NCBI GenBank assembly: GCA_902556265.1
Contig: CACDVM010000002.1
Span: 1 to 64,000, forward strand
DNA: 64,000 nucleotides
Reading direction: 5' to 3'
From: an uncultured Pelagibacteraceae bacterium
Lineage (GTDB): Bacteria > Pseudomonadota > Alphaproteobacteria > Pelagibacterales > Pelagibacteraceae
The notes under the pieces are model-generated. The model ran no database searches and was not told where the DNA came from. It was given only the letters and a program-made list of their open reading frames with translations. Positions 37,568-46,033 of this stretch are shown one piece after another. Numbering within the stretch: the first letter of the stretch is position 1; each line of letters starts with the position of its first letter. A program made the position numbers and the translations under genes.

Positions 37568-38557
37568 TTATTTTAAAATTTTATTAAGTCTGTCTGCATA
37601 ATAACTTACAATTGCATTAGCACCTGATCTTTTTAGTGAAATTAAGCTTTCTAGAACAATGTTTTCATCAACAAAACCATTTTTAATACTATTTGACAAT
37701 ATACTATATTCGCCTGACACCTGGTAAGCTATAACTGGTATCTTGAAATTTTCTTTTACTAATTTTATGATATCGAGATAAGGTAGGCCAGGTTTAACCA
37801 TAATCATATCAGCACCTTCTTTGATATCTAACGCAACTTCTCTAAGAGCTTCATTACTATTTTTAAAATCCATTTGATAATTTTTTTTATTTCCCTTTAA
37901 AAGATTTTTTGAACCCACTGCATCTCGGAAAGGTCCATAAAAACTTGAAGCATATTTAACAGCGTAGGATAAGATTTGTGTCATTTTATATCCATTTTTA
38001 TCAAGTGATTTTCTGATTTCTCCTATTCTGCCATCCATCATATCTGATGGTGCCAAAACATCACAACCCATTTGTGCTTGTAATAAAGATTGATTTATTA
38101 AAACTTTAATTGTTTCGTCATTTAAAACATAACCATTGTTTACGAGACCATCATGTCCGTGTGAAGTGTAGGGATCAAGTGCTACATCGCACATTATACC
38201 TATCTGATTTTTATATTTTTTTTTTATCAAATGGATAGCTTTACAAACTAAATTATCTTCATTCAGCGCTTCTGTTCCAAGAGCATTTTTCTTTTTTTTT
38301 TCTGTGTGAGGAAATAACGCAATCATAGGTATTCTATCTTTTATAGCTTTATCAATAATAGGAAATATTCTATCTAGGGTGTATCGATATACATCAGGCA
38401 TTGATTTTATTGATTGTTTTTTATTTTTTCCATCTATTAAAAAAATAGGCAGTATAAAATCACTGGATGTGAGGTTATTTTCCTCGATTAATCTTCGGGA
38501 CCAATCATTTTTTCTACTGCGTCTAAGTCTCAAACTTGGATATTTTCCTGTAATCAT
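37568..38557 (-). CDS. hemB: Delta-aminolevulinic acid dehydratase
   Basis: Condenses two 5-aminolevulinates to porphobilinogen in tetrapyrrole synthesis. Seen: SLRLRRSRKNDWSRRLIEEN near the start, CDVALDPYTSHGHDGLV (about residues 122-138, metal region), and the second active-site Lys in DMIMVKPGLPYLDII (about 245-259). Length 329 is standard. The promoter sits directly against the ATG. Stop is one base away from the recO stop; the genes are convergent. Confidence 0.97.
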   Translation of the reverse strand: MITGKYPSLRLRRSRKNDWSRRLIEENNLTSSDFILPIFLIDGKNKKQSIKSMPDVYRYTLDRIFPIIDKAIKDRIPMIALFPHTEKKKKNALGTEALNEDNLVCKAIHLIKKKYKNQIGIMCDVALDPYTSHGHDGLVNNGYVLNDETIKVLINQSLLQAQMGCDVLAPSDMMDGRIGEIRKSLDKNGYKMTQILSYAVKYASSFYGPFRDAVGSKNLLKGNKKNYQMDFKNSNEALREVALDIKEGADMIMVKPGLPYLDIIKLVKENFKIPVIAYQVSGEYSILSNSIKNGFVDENIVLESLISLKRSGANAIVSYYADRLNKILK

Positions 38558-38562
38558 GTTAA

Positions 38563-38568
38563 ATTATA
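38563..38568 (-). promoter_or_regulatory. -10 element of hemB, probably leaderless
   Basis: Minus-strand TATAAT (38568-38563) lies five bases before the hemB ATG at 38557, placing the expected transcription start at the start codon. The -35 region is poor. Confidence 0.4.
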
Positions 38569-38648
38569 TTTTAATAATGCGACAAATGTATTATACAAAT
38601 ATATCTTAAAAAAGATATTAAACAACATCAGGAGACAATTATTAGCAT

Positions 38649-39239
38649 ATGATTTTAAATTTTGACGATTTTCAGAAACAAGATGTCAAGTTTGACATCG
38701 ATAAATTACAAAATGCTTATAAAGAAATTTTATCTATTAAAGATTTTAGTGGGCCTGATGGAATATCAAATTTTGGTGCAATTTCATTAACTCAAATACC
38801 AGGAGATCCAGACTCAATCAAAGGCCATAAAGCCAGGGGTGTTTTTTGGACTAAGCCAGATTCATCGGGAAAAGAAGCTATCAGAGATGAAAAAATAGAT
38901 GAAGCCGCTTATTCAGAATTTATAGATGAATATAAAAATACTTACTTCAAAGAAGTATTTGATGTTCTTTCATCAAAATATAAATTAGGTCGTGTAAGAA
39001 TTTTATTAAAACAACCAAGATCAACTTTAAGTTGGCACAGAGATCCCGAACCCAGGTTGCATATACCAATAATTACTAATCCAGGTTCTATGATGGTTAT
39101 AGACAACGTCGCCAAACATCTTCCGGCAGATGGTTCAGTTTGGATTACGAATAATACAAAATATCACAATGCTTTTAATGGTGGTGAAGAAAATAGAGTT
39201 CATTTAGTAGCTTGTGTATTAGATCATAAATTTAATTAA
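38649..39239 (+). CDS. Putative aspartyl/asparaginyl beta-hydroxylase-like 2-oxoglutarate oxygenase
   Basis: Not a named gene. The second half of this 196-residue protein has RSTLSWHRDPEPRLHIPIITNPG (an H-x-D pair), then HLPADGSVWITNNTKYHNAFNGG and NRVHLVACVL. These supply a distal His and Arg in the order expected for a cupin-type Fe(II)/2-oxoglutarate oxygenase of the Asp/Asn hydroxylase type. The N-terminal half (KGHKARGVFWTKPDSSG) is unlike anything I recognise. AGGAG lies 14 bases before the ATG, rather far. It precedes rpiB by one base. Substrate unknown. Confidence 0.65.
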   Translation: MILNFDDFQKQDVKFDIDKLQNAYKEILSIKDFSGPDGISNFGAISLTQIPGDPDSIKGHKARGVFWTKPDSSGKEAIRDEKIDEAAYSEFIDEYKNTYFKEVFDVLSSKYKLGRVRILLKQPRSTLSWHRDPEPRLHIPIITNPGSMMVIDNVAKHLPADGSVWITNNTKYHNAFNGGEENRVHLVACVLDHKFN

Positions 39240-39240
39240 T

Positions 39241-39666
39241 TTGAAAAAAATATTTATTTCATCAGATCACGCCGGTTATAATCTTAAAGAACAAATAAAA
39301 AAAAAATTTTCAAAAAAATATAAATTTCAAGACTTGGGCACAAACAATCCTAATGTATCTGTAAATTATCCTGAATATGCACATAAACTGTGCAAAAAAG
39401 TAGGTAGTAACAACAAAAATATGGGCATTTTAGTTTGTGGCTCTGGGATGGGTATGTCTATGGCAGCTAATAAACACAAAAAAATAAGAGCAGCTGTGTG
39501 TTATTCAGTAAAAAATACAAAATTATCTAGATTGCATAACAACGCAAATATTATTACATTAGGTTCAAGATTGACAAAAAAAAATACTGCATTCAAATGC
39601 GTAGACGTTTTTATGAAGACGAAATTTGAAGGTGGTAGACATAAAAAAAGAGTATTAAAAATATAA
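39241..39666 (+). CDS. rpiB: Ribose-5-phosphate isomerase B
   Basis: Interconverts ribose 5-phosphate and ribulose 5-phosphate. It begins with TTG at 39241, one base after the preceding stop. Seen: [16 protein letters not shown] (residues 6-21), [16 protein letters not shown], and [24 protein letters not shown] with the catalytic Cys. [11 protein letters not shown] follows. Length 141. rpiB-glyA-nrdR is a conserved alphaproteobacterial arrangement. Confidence 0.95.
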   Translation: MKKIFISSDHAGYNLKEQIKKKFSKKYKFQDLGTNNPNVSVNYPEYAHKLCKKVGSNNKNMGILVCGSGMGMSMAANKHKKIRAAVCYSVKNTKLSRLHNNANIITLGSRLTKKNTAFKCVDVFMKTKFEGGRHKKRVLKI

Positions 39667-39671
39667 AAATA

Positions 39672-40985
39672 ATGTCTAGTGAAAAAAAATATATAAATTC
39701 CAATTATGAAGACTTTTTTGAAAAAAGTCTTTCAAAATCTGATCCAGATCTATTTAAAGCTATAAATGATGAGTTAGTCAGACAACAAAATCATATTGAA
39801 CTTATCGCTTCTGAAAATATAGTTTCTCAAGCTGTACTAGAAGCTCAAGGTTCTGTATTAACGAATAAGTATGCTGAGGGTTATCCGGGCAAAAGATATT
39901 ACAATGGATGTGAACATGTTGATGTAGCAGAACAATTAGCTCTTGAAAGAATTAAAAAACTTTTTAATTGCAAATATGCAAATGTGCAACCACATTCAGG
40001 AGCACAAGCAAATGGAGCGGTATTTTTAGCATTACTAAAACCTAATGATACATTTTTGGGAATGAGCTTAAACTCTGGAGGTCATATCACCCATGGATTA
40101 AAAATTTCTATGTCAGGTAAATGGTTTAATGCAATAAGTTATGATGTTGATAAAAAATCTGAGCTAATTGATTACGATAATGTAGAAAAACTTGCTTTAG
40201 AACATAAACCAAAATTAATTATTGCTGGTGGAAGTGCTTATTCAAGAGTAATCGATTTTAAAAGATTTAGAGAAATAGCAGATAAAGTTGGAGCATACTT
40301 AATGGTTGATATGGCACACTTTTCAGGATTAGTTGCCGGTAAAGGTTATCCTAACCCATGTGATTATGCTCATGTAGTAACATCTACAACTCATAAAGTT
40401 TTTAGAAGTGCTCGAGGTGGTATAATTTTATCTAATGATGTTGATCTTGGTAAAAAATTTGATACTGCAGTTTTTCCTGGCTATCAAGGAGGACCTTTAA
40501 TGCACATAATAGCTGCTAAAGCTGCAGGTTTTTTCGAAGCATTGAAACCAGAATTTCGAGCTTATATAAAAAATGTTTTAGCTAATGCAAAAATATTGGC
40601 AGAGACATTAAAAAATAATGGTTTTAAGATTTATTCTGGTGGGACAGATACACATTTAATGTTAGTTGATTTGAGACCATTTAATGTTAAAGGTAATATG
40701 GCTGCGGAAAGTTTATGTAGAGCCAACATTACTTGCAATAAAAACGGAATACCTTTTGATACTGAAAAGCCTATGATTACTTCTGGGATCAGACTTGGTT
40801 CTCAGGCTGCCACAACAAGAGGTTTTGGTTTAAAAGAATTTGAAAAAGTTGGTGAGTTGATAACTCGTGTTATAAAAGGTTTATCAGTAAACCCTGAAGA
40901 TAATACAAAAGTTGAGGAAGAAGTTAGAAAAGAAGTTGTAAGTTTATGTTCTAATTTTCCAATTTATAAAAACCTTAATAAATGA
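39672..40985 (+). CDS. glyA: Serine hydroxymethyltransferase
   Basis: PLP enzyme converting serine and tetrahydrofolate to glycine and methylene-tetrahydrofolate. Seen: [39 protein letters not shown] (about residues 37-75, given here in parts: [10 protein letters not shown] and [12 protein letters not shown]) and the PLP Lys in [16 protein letters not shown]. Most homologues read TTTTHKTLRGPRGG there, so this loop is divergent. The 437 residues include a short N-terminal extension. It is metabolically linked to the sarcosine oxidase operon. Confidence 0.97.
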   Translation: MSSEKKYINSNYEDFFEKSLSKSDPDLFKAINDELVRQQNHIELIASENIVSQAVLEAQGSVLTNKYAEGYPGKRYYNGCEHVDVAEQLALERIKKLFNCKYANVQPHSGAQANGAVFLALLKPNDTFLGMSLNSGGHITHGLKISMSGKWFNAISYDVDKKSELIDYDNVEKLALEHKPKLIIAGGSAYSRVIDFKRFREIADKVGAYLMVDMAHFSGLVAGKGYPNPCDYAHVVTSTTHKVFRSARGGIILSNDVDLGKKFDTAVFPGYQGGPLMHIIAAKAAGFFEALKPEFRAYIKNVLANAKILAETLKNNGFKIYSGGTDTHLMLVDLRPFNVKGNMAAESLCRANITCNKNGIPFDTEKPMITSGIRLGSQAATTRGFGLKEFEKVGELITRVIKGLSVNPEDNTKVEEEVRKEVVSLCSNFPIYKNLNK

Positions 40986-41440
40986 TCTGCTCTATATGTA
41001 AAAAAGGTGAAACCTCAGTAGTAGACTCACGTCCAACTGAGGATGGCACAGCTATTCGCAGAAGAAGACTTTGCGTTTGTGGCGCTAGATTTACTACTTT
41101 TGAAAGAGTTCAATACCGAGAATTAATGGTAGTAAAAAAAAATGGAAGAAAATCAGCTTTCGATAGGGATAAATTGGCTAAATCAATTTTTATAGCACTC
41201 AAAAAAAGACCTATAGATACAGAAACAACAGAAAAATTTATAAGTGGAATATCACGATCATTAGAAGAACTTGGCCAAAGTGAAATTTCAACAAACACAA
41301 TAGGAACAATGGTCATGGAGGGTTTAAAAGAACTTGATCCAGTTGCTTATGTTAGATTTGCCTCTGTTTATCGAAATTTTAGAGAAGAAAAAGATTTTGT
41401 ACAATTTGTGGACAAAATAGATGTCTTCAAAAAAAGATAA
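40982..41440 (+). CDS. nrdR: Transcriptional repressor NrdR
   Basis: Zn-finger/ATP-cone repressor of ribonucleotide reductase genes. N-terminal zinc ribbon: [15 protein letters not shown] then [17 protein letters not shown] (Cys pairs at about 3/6 and 31/33). The ATP-cone domain follows (about residues 49-138, [18 protein letters not shown]). Length 152 is typical. The ATG overlaps the glyA stop by four bases, and the gene overlaps ribD by 20. No nrd gene is in the window. Confidence 0.96.
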   Translation: MICSICKKGETSVVDSRPTEDGTAIRRRRLCVCGARFTTFERVQYRELMVVKKNGRKSAFDRDKLAKSIFIALKKRPIDTETTEKFISGISRSLEELGQSEISTNTIGTMVMEGLKELDPVAYVRFASVYRNFREEKDFVQFVDKIDVFKKR

Positions 41441-42528
41441 ATTTTCATTAAAAGATAAAAATTTTATGAAACTTGCTTTTGAATTAGCAAGAACTCGAAA
41501 AGGTTTAACTGGCAGTAATCCTTCGGTTGGTTGTTTAATTGTAAAAAATGACATGATTATTTCGATCGGGCAAACTGGATATAATGGAAGACCTCATGCA
41601 GAGTATAGTGCTATAAAAAATTCTTATGAGAAACTAGATGGTGCAAAAATGTATGTAACATTAGAACCCTGTAATCATTATGGAAAAACCCCACCTTGCA
41701 CAAATCTAATAATCAAAAGTGGTATTAGTAAATTGATTTACCCAATTGAAGATATTGATAAAAAAGTTAAGGGAAAAAGTTTTAGAATTTTATCAAATAA
41801 AAATATTAAAGTTAGTAAGGGTCTTTTAAAAAAAGAGGCGTTAAGTTTATATGACTCTTATATTAAGAATAGGCTTGATAAATTACCCTTTGTAACAGCT
41901 AAAATAGCTGTCTCAAAAGACAATTTGATTTATAGCAAAGGTAATAAAAGAATAACGCACAAAAATTCAGATAAATTAACTCACTATTTACGTTATAAAA
42001 ATGACTCTATTATGATTTCTGTTAAGACGTTAAATATTGATAATCCAAGGTTAGACTGTCGATTAAAAGGTTATGAAAAATATTCTCCTAAACGCATTAT
42101 CTTAGATAAAAATCTTGAAATCAAATTAACAAGTAACATTTTTAAATCGGCAAATAGAAATAATACCATTATATTTTATAATCAATCTAGTCTTAAAAAG
42201 ATTAAGACCCTTAAAAAAAAAGGAATTAAACTAGTTAAATTAACTTTAGATAAAGATGGATTATTCAATTTAAGAATAATTCTAAAGAAAACTTTTTCAC
42301 TGGGTGTTAGAAACTTATTAATTGAAGGTGGAGATAAAATTACAAAAAAATTTGATAAAAGATAGATTAATAGACAAATTTTATTTGTTCCAAAGTCGTA
42401 AAAAATTACTTAAAAGTAAAATAATTCAAAGTTTTACTGCTTTTAAAATACTTAATAAAAGATATAAAAAAAAAATGAAAATTAGTTCTAAATTATTTAA
42501 AGATAATATTATAATTTATAAAAAATAA
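41421..42528 (+). CDS. ribD: Bifunctional riboflavin deaminase/reductase RibD, with frameshift
   Basis: Second and third steps of riboflavin synthesis. The deaminase domain (about residues 1-145) has RPHAEYSAI and the zinc site [15 protein letters not shown]. The reductase domain follows to [10 protein letters not shown]. The uninterrupted frame ends at 42365 with KKFDKR, but the family sequence continues in another frame ([17 protein letters not shown]...) to 42528. The break lies in a run of seven A at 42344-42350; six A would join the two frames into about 368 residues, the usual length. It could be sequencing or assembly error, transcriptional slippage, or a real mutation. Confidence 0.85.
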
Positions 42529-42529
42529 A

Positions 42530-43123
42530 ATGTTTAATGGAATAATATTTAACAAAGGCTTAATCACTAAAATATCAAAAAGACACAAGGGTATAAATAT
42601 TTTTATTAAATCCGATCTTAAATTAAGTAATAAAGATTTAGGCGTTTCCGTTTCTTGTGATGGTGTTTGTTTAACTTTAATTTCTATAAAAAATAAGATT
42701 ATGGAATTTTATCTTTCTAATGAGACTGTAAAAAGGTCAAAATTTAGATATTTAAAAAAAAATGATCTCATTAATTTAGAACTTCCCCTTAAATATGGTC
42801 AAAAAATTTCTGGTCATATATGTCAAGGCCATGTTGATACAACTGGAAAAATTTTAAGTATCAAAAAAATTGACAAATCTTACATTTTTGATTTTCAAAT
42901 TAAATCTAAGGAAAAAAAGAATGTTATAGAAAAAGCTTCTATTTGTATTAATGGAATTTCTTTAACGATATCTAAAGTAACAAAAAAAGGTTTTCAAATA
43001 TGGGTGATACCACATACTTTTAATTTAACTAATTTGTCAAAATTAAAAAAAGGTAATTTAGTTAATATCGAAATAGATATTCTTTCAAAATACATTAAAA
43101 ATTTTTTTCATGAAAAAAAGTAA
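42530..43123 (+). CDS. ribE: Riboflavin synthase subunit alpha
   Basis: Dismutates two lumazines into riboflavin. The two tandem lumazine-binding repeats are clear: MFNGIIFNKGLITKI... with GVSVSCDGVCLTL (about residues 39-51), and a second repeat with ISGHICQGHVDTTGKI (about 91-106) and ASICINGISLTI. Length 197 is standard. One base separates it from the end of the frameshifted ribD, and it overlaps the next gene by 14 bases. Confidence 0.96.
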   Translation: MFNGIIFNKGLITKISKRHKGINIFIKSDLKLSNKDLGVSVSCDGVCLTLISIKNKIMEFYLSNETVKRSKFRYLKKNDLINLELPLKYGQKISGHICQGHVDTTGKILSIKKIDKSYIFDFQIKSKEKKNVIEKASICINGISLTISKVTKKGFQIWVIPHTFNLTNLSKLKKGNLVNIEIDILSKYIKNFFHEKK

Positions 43124-44210
43124 TTATTCATCAATTGAAACAATCATTAAAATTGCTAAGAAAGGTAATATGTACATATTGGTTGATGATGAAAAGAGAG
43201 AGAATGAAGGAGATCTTGTTATTTCTACTTCAGATACTAATGCCAAAAATATTAATTTCATGGCAAAGTATGGTAGGGGATTAATATGTTTGGCTCTAGA
43301 TAGTTTACAAGCTAAAAAATTAAATTTATCTCTCATGTCGCCTGTTAATCAATCAAGAAATAATACAGCTTTTACAATTTCTATTGAGGCAAAAAAAGGT
43401 ATTACAACAGGGATATCTGCAAAAGATAGGGCTCATACAATAAGGATTGCTTCAAAAAAAAATGCTAATAAAAATGACATTGTTTCACCCGGACACGTTT
43501 TTCCAATTATTGCTCGTGATGGTGGTGTCTTAGTTAGAGCTGGTCATACCGAAGCTTCTGTTGATATTTCAAAACTATCCAAAAAAAATAACTCTGCCGT
43601 TATTTGTGAAATAATGAATGAGGATGGGACAATGGCTAGGGGTCAAGATTTATTTAATTTTGCAAAAAAACATAAATTAAAAATTGCCAAAATAGAAGAT
43701 CTAATATCTTATCGCTTGAAAAAAGAAAAATTAATTAAATTAAAAAAAACCTCTAGTATTAAGGTTAAAAATCAAAGTTATAAAATATTTATATATGAAA
43801 ATTTGCTAGATGGTTCCGAGCATTTTGCATTAGTAAAAGGAAAAATTAAAAAAGGTATTGTGCCAAGAGTAAGAGTTATTTCTTCTAACGTGGTGCACAA
43901 CTATCTTATAAATCAACAATTACCAAATTCATTTGAAAAAACCCTAAATTATTTTAAAAAATTTAATAATTGTGTTCTAGTTTTTATTAAAGATACTAAT
44001 CTCAAATCTGTCACTCAAACTCTTAAAGATTACAAAAATAGAGATTTTTATAAAAAAGGAAATGATAAATTAATAAGAAATTATGGTATTGGTGCTCAGA
44101 TAATCAAAGATTTGAAAATAAAGAAAATGATATTAATTACCAAATCTCCGAAAAAGGTTATTGGATTAGACGGATATGATATAAAGATAACTAAACAGGA
44201 GTTAATCTAA
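43110..44210 (+). CDS. ribB: 3,4-dihydroxy-2-butanone 4-phosphate synthase with degenerate GTP cyclohydrolase II domain
   Basis: The first half (about residues 1-200) is an intact DHBP synthase: ILVDDEKRENEGDLVIS, the HVFPIIARDGGVLVRAGHTEAS loop given in part as RAGHTEASVDI, and EIMNEDGTMARG. The second half (about 205-366) has the length of GTP cyclohydrolase II but lacks the C-x10-C-x-C zinc site and the RQEGRGIGL-type motif. Near the expected site it reads PRVRVISSNVVHN. It is therefore expected to be inactive, like the RibBX type described in proteobacteria. A separate ribA should exist elsewhere. Confidence 0.92.
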   Translation: MKKSNYSSIETIIKIAKKGNMYILVDDEKRENEGDLVISTSDTNAKNINFMAKYGRGLICLALDSLQAKKLNLSLMSPVNQSRNNTAFTISIEAKKGITTGISAKDRAHTIRIASKKNANKNDIVSPGHVFPIIARDGGVLVRAGHTEASVDISKLSKKNNSAVICEIMNEDGTMARGQDLFNFAKKHKLKIAKIEDLISYRLKKEKLIKLKKTSSIKVKNQSYKIFIYENLLDGSEHFALVKGKIKKGIVPRVRVISSNVVHNYLINQQLPNSFEKTLNYFKKFNNCVLVFIKDTNLKSVTQTLKDYKNRDFYKKGNDKLIRNYGIGAQIIKDLKIKKMILITKSPKKVIGLDGYDIKITKQELI

Positions 44211-44599
44211 TGAAAAAAAATCTTTTAATAGTAAATGCTAATTACTATTTTGATATTTCAACTGGTTTATTAAAAAATGCAATTAGTGTGATACCTAAAA
44301 AATTTAAAATTAAAGTTATTAATGTTCCAGGTGTATTTGAAATCCCAGTTACTATTTCAAAAAATTTAAAAAAATTTGATGCTTTTATTGCCCTTGGTTG
44401 TGTTATTAAAGGGCAAACTCCACATTTTGACTTTATATCACAAGCATCAACTGATGGCATTATGAAGTTATCAATAGAGTCAAAAAAACCAATTGGTAAT
44501 GGAATCATAACTTGTCTGAATATAAAACAAGCAAAGGCAAGAAAAAAAAAAGGTTCTGAAGCGGCAAAAGCTATATTATCAGTTCTATCGCAAAAATGA
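44210..44599 (+). CDS. ribH: 6,7-dimethyl-8-ribityllumazine synthase
   Basis: Condenses the ribityl-uracil with dihydroxybutanone phosphate to lumazine. Seen: NVPGVFEIPVTISKNL (about residues 43-58), FIALGCVIKGQTPHFDFI (about 63-80) with the catalytic His in the GQTPHFD segment, and IGNGIITC. At 129 residues it is shorter than the usual 150, missing part of the N-terminus. It shares single bases with its neighbours (44210 and the ATGA overlap with nusB). Confidence 0.95.
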   Translation: MKKNLLIVNANYYFDISTGLLKNAISVIPKKFKIKVINVPGVFEIPVTISKNLKKFDAFIALGCVIKGQTPHFDFISQASTDGIMKLSIESKKPIGNGIITCLNIKQAKARKKKGSEAAKAILSVLSQK

Positions 44600-45000
44600 A
44601 AACTTTTTTCAGCCCTAAAAATAACCCTAGAGTTATCATCATTCAAAAATTATATGGAAAATTTTATAACCAAGATGAAGAATTATCTTTTCCTAAACAT
44701 AGGTTTAAAAAATTCATCAAAGATATAGTTTCTGGCACTATAGAAAGGAATGATCTTATATTAGAAGAATTAGATAAAAGTTTAAGTAATGAACTTTCAT
44801 ATAATAAATTGGATAAATTGTTTCAAGTTATTTTAAAATCGGCTACTTATGAATTTCTCTACAAACCTAATCTTTCTATTAAAGTAATAATCAAAGAATA
44901 TTTAAATGCTTCAAATTTTTTTTTAAGCAACTCACAAACTAAATATTTAAACGCTTTATTAGATAATATTGCAAAAAAAATTAGATCTTCAAATGCATGA
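44596..45000 (+). CDS. nusB: Transcription antitermination factor NusB
   Basis: Binds boxA RNA with S10 to support rRNA antitermination. The all-helical pattern is family-like: RVIIIQKLYGKFYNQDEE at the N-terminus and LDKLFQVILKSATYEFLYKPNLSIKVIIKEYLNAS (in part: LKSATYEFLYKP) in the second half. 134 residues, slightly short. ribH-nusB adjacency is near universal in Proteobacteria and supports the call despite sequence divergence. Confidence 0.88.
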   Translation: MKTFFSPKNNPRVIIIQKLYGKFYNQDEELSFPKHRFKKFIKDIVSGTIERNDLILEELDKSLSNELSYNKLDKLFQVILKSATYEFLYKPNLSIKVIIKEYLNASNFFLSNSQTKYLNALLDNIAKKIRSSNA

Positions 45001-45952
45001 ATTTCAAATAATTAAAAAATATTTTTCCAAATTATCAAAAAATAATAAAAGTTCACTCAATCTTAATGACGATGTTTTCTTTGATAAATCCAAACGTTTA
45101 GTAGTTTCTGTTGATACTTATGTTCTCGGTATTCATTTTATTGACTTTAAAAATCCTGAATTAGTAATTAAAAAGATAGTTAGATCCTCTATATCAGATT
45201 TAATCTGTAAGGGTGTTGAGCCTAAATATTACTTTATTTCAGGATCGGGTAATAATCAATATTTCTCAAAATCAAAATTAGATAAGATCACAAAGTCTTT
45301 AAAAGAAGAACAAAAAAAATATGGTATTTTTTTGTGTGGTGGAGACACAGTTTTATCAAATAAATTAAGTTTTACTATAACTTCAATCGGTTTTTCCAAA
45401 AAAATAATTTTCAGAAATAATGCTAGATTAGGTGATGATATTTATGTAACTGGTAATTTAGGTGATAGTTATGCTGGACTAAAAATTTTACAAAAAAAAA
45501 TTCATACTCATAAAAAATTAGAAAACTATTTTAAAATAAAGTATTATCAGCCAGATTTAAGTTTCAGATTAACAAAAAAATTATTTAATTTTGCTAATTC
45601 TTCAATAGATATATCTGATGGTTTAATTACTGATTTAGAAAAACTTATTAATAAGCAAAAATTATCTTACCTGTTAAATTTAAAAGATATTCCAATATCA
45701 AAAAATCTTAAAAAGTTATTGCTCTCTAAGAAATTAAACAAAATAGATTTTGTTTCTAAAGGTGATGATTATCAAATATTGTTTACAGCCAATACTTTTA
45801 AACACAGAATCATTGATAAAACTGCTAAATCTCTAGGTATAAAAATTTCTAAAATAGGAAAAATTTGTTCTACTATTGAAAAATCGCAATTTATTGATGA
45901 AAAAGGGAAGAAAATCGCTATTAAAGACAAAGGTTATTATCATAATTTTTAA
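44993..45952 (+). CDS. thiL: Thiamine-monophosphate kinase
   Basis: Makes thiamine pyrophosphate from thiamine monophosphate. The start ATG 44993 (MHEFQIIKKYF) overlaps the nusB end by eight bases; an upstream in-frame ATG at 44969 adds eight residues. Seen: the LNLNDDVFF metal-binding Asp pair, VSVDTYVLGIHF, SSISDLICKGVEPKYYF, and FLCGGDTVLSNKLSFTIT. ANSSIDISDGLITDLEK follows. Length about 319 is standard. nusB-thiL order is conserved. The next gene follows after an 81-base gap. Confidence 0.93.
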   Translation: MHEFQIIKKYFSKLSKNNKSSLNLNDDVFFDKSKRLVVSVDTYVLGIHFIDFKNPELVIKKIVRSSISDLICKGVEPKYYFISGSGNNQYFSKSKLDKITKSLKEEQKKYGIFLCGGDTVLSNKLSFTITSIGFSKKIIFRNNARLGDDIYVTGNLGDSYAGLKILQKKIHTHKKLENYFKIKYYQPDLSFRLTKKLFNFANSSIDISDGLITDLEKLINKQKLSYLLNLKDIPISKNLKKLLLSKKLNKIDFVSKGDDYQILFTANTFKHRIIDKTAKSLGIKISKIGKICSTIEKSQFIDEKGKKIAIKDKGYYHNF

Positions 45953-46033
45953 AAGTTAATTATTGCCTTTTATAGCTTTTTTTGTATTGTCCGCTTTTTA
46001 TAACTAACAACCAACAACTTAATTAAGGTAATT

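Noticed and set aside
42322-42528. Separate 68-residue gene between ribD and ribE
   Set aside because: Its sequence continues the RibD reductase domain after a one-base shift in an A run, so it is the end of ribD and not an independent gene.
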